DNA of 64,000 nucleotides from Pseudomonas sp. KU26590 (GTDB taxonomy: Bacteria; Pseudomonadota; Gammaproteobacteria; Pseudomonadales; Pseudomonadaceae). This document shows positions 27,396 to 36,259 of this stretch, in pieces. How positions within the stretch are numbered: position 1 is the first letter of the stretch; each line of letters opens with the position of its first letter. Where the stretch lies: NCBI RefSeq assembly GCF_026153515.1, contig NZ_CP110644.1, forward strand, positions 1,579,501 to 1,643,500. Direction: 5' to 3'. Both the position numbers and the translations under genes were made by a program. The notes under the pieces are model-generated. The model did not search any database, had not been told where the DNA came from, and saw nothing but the letters and a program-made list of their open reading frames with translations.

Positions 27396-28232
27396 TTCCC
27401 GGCTAAAGCCGGTCCTACAGAAACACCGCGTACCTTAGTGGGACCGGCTTTAGCCGGGAATGCGCCGGGCGGCACGCCGAAGAGCAATTGACGTGCCCCA
27501 TATCTGAATGTAGGAGCGCGCTTGCCCGCGAAGGTGTAGGCACGGACGACCAGTATGCGTTGGATGTACCGGCCTCTTCGCGGGCAAGCGCGCTCCTACA
27601 CTGATCAGCGGCAGATGAATTCTCGTGGCGTACACACTGACCTCTTCCCGGCTGAAGCCGGTCCTACAGAAACACCGCGTACCTTAGTGGGACTGGCTTT
27701 AGCCGGGAAGGCGTCGGGTGCCGCGCCGCAGAGCAATTGATGTGCCGCAGATCTGAATGCAGGAGCTTGCCTGCGAAAGCGTAGGCATGGACGACCCGTA
27801 TGCGTTGGATGTACCGGCCTCTTCGCGGGCAAGCGCGCTCCTACACTGATCAGCGGCAGATGAATTCTCGTGGCGTACACACTGGCGTCTTCCCGGCTGA
27901 AGCTGGTCCTACAAAAAGCATCGTGCGCATCAAGCGGCAGCCGCCGTGGCCCCGACTTGTGGGACCGGCTTTAGCCGGGAATGCGCCGGGCGGCACGCCG
28001 AAGAGGAATGGACGTGCCGCAGATCTGAATGTAGGAGCGCGCTTGCCCGCGAAGGCGTAGGCATGGACGACCCGTATGCGTTGGATGTACCGGCCTCTTC
28101 GCGGGCAAGCGCGCTCCTACACCGGTCAGCGGCAGATGAATTCTCGTGGTGTACACACTGGCATCTTCCCGGCTGAAGCCGGTCCTACTGACGCACTGCG
28201 CTCATCCTGTAGGACTGACTTCAGCCAGGAAG
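27396..28232. repeat. Array of two REP families in a roughly threefold 245-276-bp repeat
   Basis: The kgtP-dctD gap is filled by REP palindromes of two kinds: one with arms CGCGGGCAAGCGCGCTCC (27511, 27577, 27823, 28031, 28096 region) and one with TTCCCGGCTAAAGCCGG or TTCCCGGCTGAAGCCGG arms. They are arranged as a larger direct repeat: the marker TGCGTTGGATGTACCGG recurs at 27556, 27801 and 28077. The middle copy has a degraded left arm. The last half-element runs into the 3' end of dctD. The short frames here are repeat artefacts. Confidence 0.9.
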
Positions 28233-29548
28233 TCTTCGCGCACCAACCGGTGTCGCTGCATCTTTTCGTTCAGCGTGCGGCGGGGCAGTTGCAGTTCGTG
28301 CATGACCGCTTTGATGTCGCCCCGGTGCCGTCGTAACGCCGAACGAAGGCAATGGGCTTCGAACGCTTCTTGCTGCGCCACCAGCGACTGCCCCGCGGGG
28401 ATGCCTTCCGCAGCCGGACCGTCCAGCCCCAGCACCTGGCGCTCTGCCGCATTCGCCAGCTCGCGTACATTCCCCGGCCAGTCGTGGCTCAGCAGATGAC
28501 TCAGTTGTTCACCGCTCAACACCGGCGCGCTGCGGCCGAGGCGTTCTGCCGCCTGGCGCGAAAAATGGCTGAACAGCATCGGGATGTCTTCCCGCCTTTC
28601 GCGCAGTGCTGGCAGGCGTAACTCGGCGATGTTCAGCCGATACGCCAGATCCTCGCGGAAACGCCCGGCCCTGGCTTCGTCGAGCAGATCGGGCTTGGTC
28701 GCTGCAATGATGCGCACATCGATATCGATGCTCTGATTCGAACCCAGTCGCTCGATGCGCCGCTCCTGAATCACCCGCAGCAATTTCACTTGCTGGGCCA
28801 GCGGCATGCTTTCGATCTCGTCGAGAAACACCGTGCCGCTGTGGGCGTACTCCAGTTTGCCGATGCGCTTGCCCTGGGCGCCGGTGAACGCGCCGCTTTC
28901 GTGGCCGAACAGCTCGGCTTCGAACAACTGCTCCGGGATTGCCGCGCAGTTGACCGCAACGAAGGGTTTGTCTGCCCGAGGGCCGAAATCATGCAGGCAA
29001 CGTGCGACCATTTCCTTGCCGCTGCCGGTCTCGCCGCGAATCAGCACATTGACCGGCAGTGGCGAGAGGTCCAGCACCTGCCGCCGTAACGTCTGCATCG
29101 TCGGCGACATACCCAGCAGCGTTGCATCCAGACGCGAGCGGTTATCCGCCCGTTCATGCAGCGCGCGGTTTTCCAGCACCAGCGCGCGTTTCTCCAATGC
29201 CCGCCGCAGGCTGCCGAGCAGGGTTTCCGGGGTGAATGGCTTCTCCAGAAAGTCATAGGCGCCGTCGCGCATGGCGTCCACGGCCATCGGCACGTCACCG
29301 TGGCCGGTCAGCAGGATCACCGGCAAGTCGCGATCCCGCCGCTGCAACGCGGCCAGCAACTGCAAGCCATCCATGCCGGGCATGCGCACATCGCTGAGGA
29401 CCACGCCGGGAAAGTGATCCGGCAGCTGCGCCAGGCATTCCTCGGCACGGCTGAACAGGCGCACCTCGAACCCGGACAGCGTGAGCCATTGCTCCACCGC
29501 TTGCCGAATGGGTGCCTCGTCATCCACTACGATTACCGAGTTCAGCAT
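28202..29548 (-). CDS. dctD: Sigma-54-dependent response regulator (DctD/MifR type)
   Basis: The 448-residue activator has a receiver domain with the phospho-acceptor Asp53 in LSDVRMPGMDG, an AAA+ domain with Walker A GETGSGKEMVAR and the sigma-54 contact loop GAFTGAQ, and a C-terminal Fis-type helix-turn-helix (GDIKAVMHELQLPRRTLNEK). When phosphorylated by the neighbouring DctB it should activate sigma-54 promoters of C4-/C5-dicarboxylate uptake genes. It overlaps dctB by a few bases. The last 10 or so codons lie in a REP half-element, so the C-terminal tail is probably strain-specific. Confidence 0.9.
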   Translation of the reverse strand: MLNSVIVVDDEAPIRQAVEQWLTLSGFEVRLFSRAEECLAQLPDHFPGVVLSDVRMPGMDGLQLLAALQRRDRDLPVILLTGHGDVPMAVDAMRDGAYDFLEKPFTPETLLGSLRRALEKRALVLENRALHERADNRSRLDATLLGMSPTMQTLRRQVLDLSPLPVNVLIRGETGSGKEMVARCLHDFGPRADKPFVAVNCAAIPEQLFEAELFGHESGAFTGAQGKRIGKLEYAHSGTVFLDEIESMPLAQQVKLLRVIQERRIERLGSNQSIDIDVRIIAATKPDLLDEARAGRFREDLAYRLNIAELRLPALRERREDIPMLFSHFSRQAAERLGRSAPVLSGEQLSHLLSHDWPGNVRELANAAERQVLGLDGPAAEGIPAGQSLVAQQEAFEAHCLRSALRRHRGDIKAVMHELQLPRRTLNEKMQRHRLVREDFLAEVSPTG

Positions 29549-31299
29549 GGGGCGTCGGCCTCCGGGGCCTTGATCAGACAGAAGAAAAACCGCGCGCCGT
29601 TATTGACGTTTTCGGCGCTGAGCCGGCCGCCCAGCTCATGGACGATGGCAAATGAAACCGCGAGCCCCAGGCCCAGGCCATCGCCCACCGGTTTGGTGGT
29701 GAAAAACGGATCGAAGACGTTGGCCAGATGCTCTTCGGCAATTCCGCCGCCACTGTCGATGACCGAAATGCACCAGTGCTCCCCGTGTTCGTCGATACGG
29801 ATTTCCAGACGCTTGAGCGGTTTGTCACCCATTGCGTCCAGCGCATTGCGCATCAGGTTGATCAACACCTGTTCCAGCCGAATCGCGTCCCCGCGCACCC
29901 ACGCCGGACGCGTCAGGTCGAGCACGCAACTGACGCGCTCTTCGCGAATCCGTGCGTCCAGCAACAGCAGCGCCTGATCGACCACGGTGGCCAGATCAAG
30001 GCACTCGCGCAGGCCGCTGGGACTTTTGCGGGCGAAAGTTTTCAGGTGACCGGTGAGCGCGGCCATGCGCGTCAATTGCTGATCGAGCAGGCTCAACGCC
30101 TTATATGCATCGTCGACACGGCCATGCTCCAGCAACAGACGCAGGGTGGCGAGTTGCATGCGCTGCGCCGTCAGCGGCTGGTTGATTTCGTGGGCGAGGG
30201 CGGCGGACATCTGCCCGAGGGCCGCCAGTTTGGTCGACTGCACCAGACCGTCCTGGGCCGTTTGCAGGTCCCGCGTGCGTTCCTCGACCAAGCGTTCAAG
30301 CTCCTCGCGACTGCGCTGGCGCACCCGGCCAAGGCGCCAGCGCTGGTACAGAAACAGCCCGAGAAACACCAGCGTCAGCCAGATGCCTGCCGCCGCGAGC
30401 CCGGCATTGCGCACATCTTCACTGGCGGGCTGCGGTTTACGCAGCAGGTGCAAGGTCCAGCCCTCGGTCGGCAGGGGCATCGACTGCCACAAATAATCGG
30501 CCTGCTCGCTGGGCGCGTCGACGCGGCTGAGCTGGCTGTTCTCGCCAAACGTACGTAGCGGCTCCTGATGCAGGGGCGTCAGCGGCTGCTTGTCGTACTG
30601 ACGCGTGCTGGCCAGTTCGGCGCGGTCCTGATCAGTGAGGGGTCGCAGGGCCCGGTAGCGCCAGCCCGGCTGGTTGGCGATGAAGACGATGCCCTTGGCA
30701 TCGCTGACCAGCAGCAGGTCATCGTTTTGCGCCCAGGTGTGCTCCAGGTCCGGAAACTCCAGCTTGACCACCATCGCACCGATGAACTGCCCGGCCTCGT
30801 CACGCACCGCGTTCGACAGGAAATAACCCGGGATGCCGCTGGTCACGCCCACGGCATAAAAGCGCCCGACGCCAGTGGCACGGGTTTGGGTGAAATAGGG
30901 GCGGAAGCCGTAGTTGTGGCCCACATAGCTGCTCGGCAGACGCCAGTTGCTGGCGCCGACGGCAAGTCCGTTGCGGTCGAGCAGTTCGAGGGTGGAGGAC
31001 TGGGCAGCGCCGTTGATCTGCTCCAGTTTGAGATTGAGCGCCTGGGTGGTGTCGGCGCTGACCGGTCCGCTCAGCGCCCCCCGCAGCTGCGGATCGAGGG
31101 CCAGAACAGCCGGCAGTGCCCGGTAGCGCTCGATCAGGGTTTGCAGCGTGTTGGCGTAGAGCGCCAGCCGATCCCTGGAACGTTCAGCGTCGTCTTCCAG
31201 GGCATGCTGCTGAGCCTGATGCATCGCCAGCGTCGCCGCAATGGCGGCACCGGCGAGGATCAGTGACACATAGAGCCCAAGGCGGACGGAACGGGGCAT
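29542..31299 (-). CDS. dctB: Sensor histidine kinase (DctB/MifS type)
   Basis: The 585-residue membrane kinase has an N-terminal TM helix (about residues 8-25), a periplasmic double-Cache/PAS-like domain with YVGHNYGFRPYF typical of DctB, a second TM near residue 300, a HisKA domain with the phospho-His in ALAHEINQPLTAQR, and an HATPase domain with N box NLMRNALDAM, DSGGGI and GLGLGLAVS. It senses dicarboxylates and phosphorylates DctD. The ATG at 31299 was preferred to 31305 because AGGAGG is then 8 nt upstream. Confidence 0.9.
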   Translation of the reverse strand: MPRSVRLGLYVSLILAGAAIAATLAMHQAQQHALEDDAERSRDRLALYANTLQTLIERYRALPAVLALDPQLRGALSGPVSADTTQALNLKLEQINGAAQSSTLELLDRNGLAVGASNWRLPSSYVGHNYGFRPYFTQTRATGVGRFYAVGVTSGIPGYFLSNAVRDEAGQFIGAMVVKLEFPDLEHTWAQNDDLLLVSDAKGIVFIANQPGWRYRALRPLTDQDRAELASTRQYDKQPLTPLHQEPLRTFGENSQLSRVDAPSEQADYLWQSMPLPTEGWTLHLLRKPQPASEDVRNAGLAAAGIWLTLVFLGLFLYQRWRLGRVRQRSREELERLVEERTRDLQTAQDGLVQSTKLAALGQMSAALAHEINQPLTAQRMQLATLRLLLEHGRVDDAYKALSLLDQQLTRMAALTGHLKTFARKSPSGLRECLDLATVVDQALLLLDARIREERVSCVLDLTRPAWVRGDAIRLEQVLINLMRNALDAMGDKPLKRLEIRIDEHGEHWCISVIDSGGGIAEEHLANVFDPFFTTKPVGDGLGLGLAVSFAIVHELGGRLSAENVNNGARFFFCLIKAPEADAPC

Positions 31300-31348
31300 G
31301 GGCATGACCTCCTTTCAGTGGCTGGCGCATTCGCCCCGGATTCCTGCC

Positions 31349-33646
31349 TTACAGCAAATTGAACGTCGTCTCTTTCACGTTCTCCGAATCCAGGCCGATC
31401 ATCAGCTTGAACTCGCCCGCCTCGGCCGCGTACTTCAGCGACGGGTTAAAGAACTTCAGGTCTTCTTCGGTCAAGGTGAAGCTCACGGATTTTTCTTCTC
31501 CGGGGTTCAGCATGACCTTCTGGAAGTTCTTCAGCTCTTTGACCGGGCGGCTGATCGATGCGGCGACGTCGCGCAGGTACAGCTGGACCACGGTTTCACC
31601 GGCGACCTTGCCGGTGTTCTTGACCATGACGCTGGCGGTCAGCTTGTCCTTGCGAGTCATCTTGCTGATCGACAGGGTGATGTCCGACACGCTGAACTGC
31701 GTATAGCTCAGGCCGTAACCAAACGGAAACAGCGGGCTGGTCGGCTCTTCGAAGTAGTTCGAGGTGTAGTTCGAATCGTTCGGGCGATACGGGCGACCGG
31801 TGTTCAGGTGGTTGTAGTAAGCCGGCACCTGACCCACGGAACGCGGGAAGGTCATCGGCAGTTTGCCGGACGGGTTGTAGTCGCCGAACAGCACGTCGGC
31901 CAAAGCATTGCCGCCCTCGGTGCCGAGGAACCAGCTTTCGACCATGGCGTCGGCCAGCTCGTTTTCTTCACCCAGCGCCAGCGGTCGGCCGTTCATCAGC
32001 ACCAGCACCAGCGGTTTGCCCGTGGCCTTGAGTGCGCGGATCAGCTCCCGTTGACGGCCCGGGATCACCAGGTCGACGCGGCTCGCCGCTTCGTGGGACA
32101 TGTTGCGCGACTCACCGACCACCGCCACCACGACGTCCGCCTGCTGCGCGGCCTTGACCGCTTCGTCGATCATCTCCTGCTCGGGACGCGGGTCGATGGC
32201 GATCTGGTCGTCCATCTTGTTCAGGTAAGTGATGGCGTGCTGGTTGTCGGTGACGTTGGAGCCCAGCGCATAAATCAGCTTGGCCTTGTCGCCAACCGCC
32301 GCCGCAATGCCGTCGTAGGCATTGACGGTCTGACGCGCCAGGCCGGCCGCCGACCAGCTGCCCAGCATGTCCATCGAGCTCTTGGCCAGCGGGCCGATCA
32401 CGGCGATGGTGCCTTGCTTCTTCAGCGGCAGGGTGTCGTTCTGGTTCTTCAGCAGCACGACGCTCTTGCGTGCGACGTCGCGGGCTTCGGCGCGGTGCAG
32501 ACGGTTTTCCGCGTTACGGTCGGCCGGGTCGTCCACCGCCGCGCCGATGCGCAGGTACGGGTTGGCGAACAGGCCCATTTCCCACTTGGCACCGAGCACT
32601 TCACGCACGGCATTGTCGACTTCTTTCTCCGACACTTCGCCGCTCTTCACCAACCCCGGCAGTTCTTCGCCGTAGGCCTTGTCGTTCATGCTCAGGTCGA
32701 CGCCAGCCTTGATCGCCAGCTTGGCGGCTTCGCGGAAGTCCTTGGCCACACCGTGGTCGATCAATTCCTTGATCGCGCCGTGGTCGCTGACGGTCACGCC
32801 TTTGAAGCCCCAATCCCGGCGCAGCACGTCCTGCAGCAGCCAGGCGTTGGCCGTGGAAGGCACGCCATTGATGGAATTGAGCGCGATCATCACGCCCCCT
32901 GCGCCAGCATCAATCGACGCGCGATACGGCGGCAAGTAGTCCTGCTGCATGCGCACCGGGCTCATGTCGACGGTGTTGTAATCGCGACCGCCCTCGACCG
33001 CGCCATACAGGGCAAAGTGCTTGACCACCGCCATGATGCTGTTGGGCGCCTGCATGCTGGTGCCTTGAAACGCACGGGTCATGGTGGCGGAGATGCGCGA
33101 CACCAGATACGTGTCCTCGCCGAAGCCTTCGGAGCTGCGGCCCCAACGTGCGTCGCGGGTGATGTCGACCATGGGCGCGAAAGTCATGTCCACGCCGTCG
33201 GCGGCGGCTTCGATCGCCGACACGCGGCCGGTGCGGGTGATGGCGTTCATGTCCCAGGTCGACGCGAGACCCAGGCTGATCGGGAATACCGTGCGCTGGC
33301 CGTGGACGACGTCATAGGCGAAGAACATCGGGATCTTGTTGCGGCTGTGCCCGGCAGCGTCCTGCATGGCGCGGTTGTCCGGCAGCACGACGGAGTTGAA
33401 CGTGCCGCCGATGCGACCTGCGGTGATTTCCTTGACGATTTCCGACTTGGGCATTTCCGGGCCAATGCTGATCAGGCGCAGTTGGCCGATCTTCTCGTCG
33501 AGGGTCATTTGCTTCATCAGGTTGGCGATGAATGCATTCTTGGCTTGCAGCGTAGACGGGGTGCCGACGCCAGTGGTGGCGTTTTCGGCCCAGGCGGACT
33601 GACTGACCAGGCCGATGACGAGACTCAGGAAACACAGCTTATTCAT
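31349..33646 (-). CDS. bglX: Periplasmic beta-glucosidase, GH3 (BglX)
   Basis: The 765-residue enzyme equals E. coli BglX in length. It has a Sec signal peptide (MNKLCFLSLVIGLVSQSAWA), the GH3 N-terminal barrel with nucleophile Asp in GVTVSDHGAIKEL (about residue 290), the GH3 C-terminal domain (SVVLLKNQNDTLPL, YNPSGKLPMTFPRSVGQVP) and a fibronectin III-like C-terminal domain. It hydrolyses terminal beta-glucosides in the periplasm. The ATG at 33646 was chosen because it gives a proper signal peptide; an upstream ATG at 33700 does not. Confidence 0.92.
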   Translation of the reverse strand: MNKLCFLSLVIGLVSQSAWAENATTGVGTPSTLQAKNAFIANLMKQMTLDEKIGQLRLISIGPEMPKSEIVKEITAGRIGGTFNSVVLPDNRAMQDAAGHSRNKIPMFFAYDVVHGQRTVFPISLGLASTWDMNAITRTGRVSAIEAAADGVDMTFAPMVDITRDARWGRSSEGFGEDTYLVSRISATMTRAFQGTSMQAPNSIMAVVKHFALYGAVEGGRDYNTVDMSPVRMQQDYLPPYRASIDAGAGGVMIALNSINGVPSTANAWLLQDVLRRDWGFKGVTVSDHGAIKELIDHGVAKDFREAAKLAIKAGVDLSMNDKAYGEELPGLVKSGEVSEKEVDNAVREVLGAKWEMGLFANPYLRIGAAVDDPADRNAENRLHRAEARDVARKSVVLLKNQNDTLPLKKQGTIAVIGPLAKSSMDMLGSWSAAGLARQTVNAYDGIAAAVGDKAKLIYALGSNVTDNQHAITYLNKMDDQIAIDPRPEQEMIDEAVKAAQQADVVVAVVGESRNMSHEAASRVDLVIPGRQRELIRALKATGKPLVLVLMNGRPLALGEENELADAMVESWFLGTEGGNALADVLFGDYNPSGKLPMTFPRSVGQVPAYYNHLNTGRPYRPNDSNYTSNYFEEPTSPLFPFGYGLSYTQFSVSDITLSISKMTRKDKLTASVMVKNTGKVAGETVVQLYLRDVAASISRPVKELKNFQKVMLNPGEEKSVSFTLTEEDLKFFNPSLKYAAEAGEFKLMIGLDSENVKETTFNLL

Positions 33647-33926
33647 GTATGGTTTTCTCAAGGCGTTGCCGGCAACTCGCGCGTAATACCGGTCAGCCAT
33701 TGTTATAGGTGTCGAACCTTTGGTTTTATTGTCGTCAGGACGGCAACGTCGCTGAACTCCTGCCTCATATGAGTATCAGTAGCGCAACGAGTTTTATCTG
33801 ATTGTGGCCCGGCAATCCAGAGCCCTGACAACGCGATGGTGCGCGATTATGCCGGGGATCACCCGGTTTGGCTAAAGTCATGACTGACAGGACTAATTAT
33901 TGATGAGTACAGGGAGCACGCACGCC
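33647..33926. other. Divergent promoter region bglX-lemA
   Basis: About 280 bp of lower GC between the divergent genes; presumably both promoters. No clear operator seen. Confidence 0.4.
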
Positions 33927-34550
33927 ATGCAAACAGAGCGTTATGACCACAGCCGGGGCAGTCGTTACAAATTGTCACTGGCGTTGATGATGCTGCTGAC
34001 GACCCTGTTGTCCGGGTGCGGGATCAACAACATTCCGACCTACGACGAGCAGGTCAAGGCTGCCTGGGCACAGGTGCAGAACCAGTATCAACGCCGCGCC
34101 GACCTGATCCCGAACCTGGTGGAAACGGTGAAGGGTTACGCCAAGCAAGAGCAGGACACCCTGACCGCTGTTATCGAAGCGCGGGCCAAGGCGACGTCGA
34201 TTCAGGTGGACGCCAGCACCCTGAACGATCCGGCCAAGCTCAAGCAGTTCCAGGACGCCCAAGGTCAGCTGACCGGCGCATTGAGCCGCTTGATGGTGGT
34301 CTCGGAACGCTATCCGGACCTGAAATCCAACCAGAACTTCCTCGCGCTGCAATCGCAGCTTGAAGGCACCGAGAACCGCATTGCGGTGGCCCGTCGCGAC
34401 TTCATTACGGCGGTCGAGCGTTACAACACCGAGATCCGCACCTTTCCGGGCCGTCTGTGGCACACAGTGATGTACAGCGATCTGCCGATACGTCCGAACT
34501 TTGAAGCCACTGCCGCTGACGCTGATAAAGCGCCGCAAGTGAAGTTCTGA
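33927..34550 (+). CDS. lemA: LemA-family lipoprotein
   Basis: The 207-residue protein has a lipoprotein signal with lipobox LLSGC and a long coiled-coil LemA domain starting YDEQVKAAWAQVQNQYQRRA and DLIPNLVETVKGYA. LemA proteins are membrane-attached helical proteins often encoded next to TPM-domain genes, as here; the function is not settled. ATG at 33927 is preceded by AGGGAG; earlier ATGs (33900, 33903) lack a site. Its TGA overlaps the next start (TGATG). Confidence 0.88.
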   Translation: MQTERYDHSRGSRYKLSLALMMLLTTLLSGCGINNIPTYDEQVKAAWAQVQNQYQRRADLIPNLVETVKGYAKQEQDTLTAVIEARAKATSIQVDASTLNDPAKLKQFQDAQGQLTGALSRLMVVSERYPDLKSNQNFLALQSQLEGTENRIAVARRDFITAVERYNTEIRTFPGRLWHTVMYSDLPIRPNFEATAADADKAPQVKF

Positions 34551-35338
34551 TGGGACGCGCGCGCCGGGGAGTGCTGGTCGCGTTACTGACGATGTCGGTG
34601 GGTGTGTTTGCCCAGTGGGCGCAAGCCGACCTCACGTTTCCGCCGCTGACCGGGCGCGTCGTCGACACCGCCGGGATGATCGACGGCCCGAGCAAAGAGC
34701 ATCTCGAGCAGATGCTGCGCGCCCATGAAGAGCTGACCACCGAGCAAGTGGTGGTGGTCACGCTGCCTGACTTGCAGGGTTCGACCATTGAGGACTACGG
34801 CTATCAGCTGGGTCGTCACTGGGGCATCGGGCAGAAGGGCAAGGACAACGGCGCCTTGTTGGTGGTCGCCCGCGACGAGCGCAAGGTGCGCATCGAAGTG
34901 GGTTACGGCCTGGAAGATCGTCTGACGGATGCGCAGTCATCGGTGATCATCAATCAGATCATCACGCCAGCGTTCCGGCAGGGTGATTTTGTCGGCGGTA
35001 TCTCCAAAGGCGCCGAGGCAATGGTGCAGGTGCTCGGTGGCGATCCCCTTGCCGAGCCCGCTGTCGGCGCGACCGGCAGCGCAGCGGCGAACGAGGATGA
35101 AGGCGTCGACTGGAAAGTGATCCTTCTGTTTCTGGTGTTGTTCGTGGTCATCAGTTACATCAGCGCACGTTCCGGGCGGGGCAGGTCCATCGGCTCCGGT
35201 GGCGGCGGCTTCGGCGGTTTCGGTTCTGGCGGCTCAGGCGGCTTCGGTTCCGGCGGTTCAGGCTCAGGCTCAGGCTCGGGCGGTATGCGCGGTGGCGGTG
35301 GCGGTTTTGGCGGGGGCGGTGCCTCCGGTGGCTGGTAG
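34550..35338 (+). CDS. TPM-domain (YgcG family) protein with glycine-rich tail
   Basis: The 262-residue protein has a signal peptide, a TPM domain (FPPLTGRVVDTAGMIDGPSK to about residue 170, with the EVGYGLEDRLTDAQS motif), a TM helix near residues 190-207 (VILLFLVLFVVISYI) and a C-terminus of about 55 residues made almost only of Gly, Ser and Phe. YgcG/TPM proteins are membrane proteins, some with phosphatase-like or photosystem repair roles; the bacterial role is unclear. It is translationally coupled to lemA, and a second TPM gene follows. Confidence 0.87.
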   Translation: MGRARRGVLVALLTMSVGVFAQWAQADLTFPPLTGRVVDTAGMIDGPSKEHLEQMLRAHEELTTEQVVVVTLPDLQGSTIEDYGYQLGRHWGIGQKGKDNGALLVVARDERKVRIEVGYGLEDRLTDAQSSVIINQIITPAFRQGDFVGGISKGAEAMVQVLGGDPLAEPAVGATGSAAANEDEGVDWKVILLFLVLFVVISYISARSGRGRSIGSGGGGFGGFGSGGSGGFGSGGSGSGSGSGGMRGGGGGFGGGGASGGW

Positions 35339-35365
35339 TCGTTCGCTCAGGAAGGGTTTACGTGC

Positions 35366-35983
35366 ATGACATTGCTCAATAAAGACGAACAGCAGCGGGT
35401 GGCCCACGCCATCGAGACCGTCGAGCGTCAGACCGACGCGGAACTGGTGACGGTGCTGGCGACCAGCGCTGACGACTACACCTACGTGCCGCTAATCTGG
35501 GCCGGGGTCGTCGCGTTACTGGTGCCAGGGCTGATCAACCTGCTGACCGGCTGGCTCAGTGCCAATCATCTGCTGCTGGTGCAGGTCGTCACGTTCATCG
35601 TGGTGGCGCTGGTGTGCCGGTTGCCTGGCATCACCACCCGGCTGGTGCCTGTTCGCGTGCGGCACTGGCGGGCTGGTAATCTGGCCCGTCGGCAGTTTCT
35701 CGAACAGAACCTCCATGCCACCGCCAATGGCACCGGCGTGCTGATTTTTGTCAGCGAGGCGGAGCGTTACGTCGAGATCATCGTCGACGACGGCATTGCC
35801 CGACGCGTAGACAACGACGTCTGGCGCGCGATGGTCGAGACGTTCACCAAGCAGGTGAAGGACGGCCGGATTCTGGAAGGGTTTGTAGGGTGCATCCGTT
35901 CATGCGGCGACGTGCTGAGCGAGCACGTGCCCGTGACCACGGCGCGCAACGAGTTGCCAAATCGGTTGGTGGTTTTAGAGTGA
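35366..35983 (+). CDS. Second TPM-domain membrane protein
   Basis: The 205-residue protein starts with a TPM-like helix-strand segment (QQRVAHAIETVERQTDAELV), followed by two TM helices (about residues 45-90) and the second half of the TPM domain (FVSEAERYVEIIVDDGIARRV). The domain is thus split by the membrane insertion, as in other proteins of the lemA-ygcG-tpm gene set. An AGGAAGGG lies about 12 nt before the ATG. Confidence 0.83.
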   Translation: MTLLNKDEQQRVAHAIETVERQTDAELVTVLATSADDYTYVPLIWAGVVALLVPGLINLLTGWLSANHLLLVQVVTFIVVALVCRLPGITTRLVPVRVRHWRAGNLARRQFLEQNLHATANGTGVLIFVSEAERYVEIIVDDGIARRVDNDVWRAMVETFTKQVKDGRILEGFVGCIRSCGDVLSEHVPVTTARNELPNRLVVLE

Positions 35984-36032
35984 GTCGTACTTGATCGCTG
36001 CAGCGCAGATCTTCGCAGGCCATTCGGCTGTC

Positions 36033-36121
36033 TGTAGGAGCCGGCTTGCTGGCGAACCTGATCGAGCAGTCCATATTGCAGCGCCTGACCAGACGTATTC
36101 GCCAGCAAGCCGGCTCCCACA
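36033..36121. repeat. REPIN (inverted REP pair)
   Basis: TGTAGGAGCCGGCTTGCTGG and its inverted copy CCAGCAAGCCGGCTCCCACA flank about 45 bp. This is a third REP type in the window, distinct from those at 27.4-28.2 kb. Confidence 0.88.
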
Positions 36122-36259
36122 GAGGGGTATCGCTGTGCGACCGCGTGGTGTCAGGACAATAGGGATTCCCGCATGTCATCTGATCCGAATTAATTGCACC
36201 TACCGCTCACGACCCGCCTAAAATAGCGCCTCGCATTTCCGCTCCCGAGGCGCTTTCCG

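Noticed and set aside
27396..28232. CRISPR array in the repeat region
   Set aside because: Units are REP palindromes with 245-276-bp spacing, not 28-37-bp repeats with 30-40-bp spacers, and no cas genes are near.
27450..28336. Several short frames in the kgtP-dctD gap with similar protein sequences
   Set aside because: They come from the repeated REP units and have no ribosome binding sites.
31298..33772. Plus-strand open frame of 824 codons opposite bglX
   Set aside because: Antisense to a full-length GH3 enzyme; low-complexity His/Gln/Arg composition.
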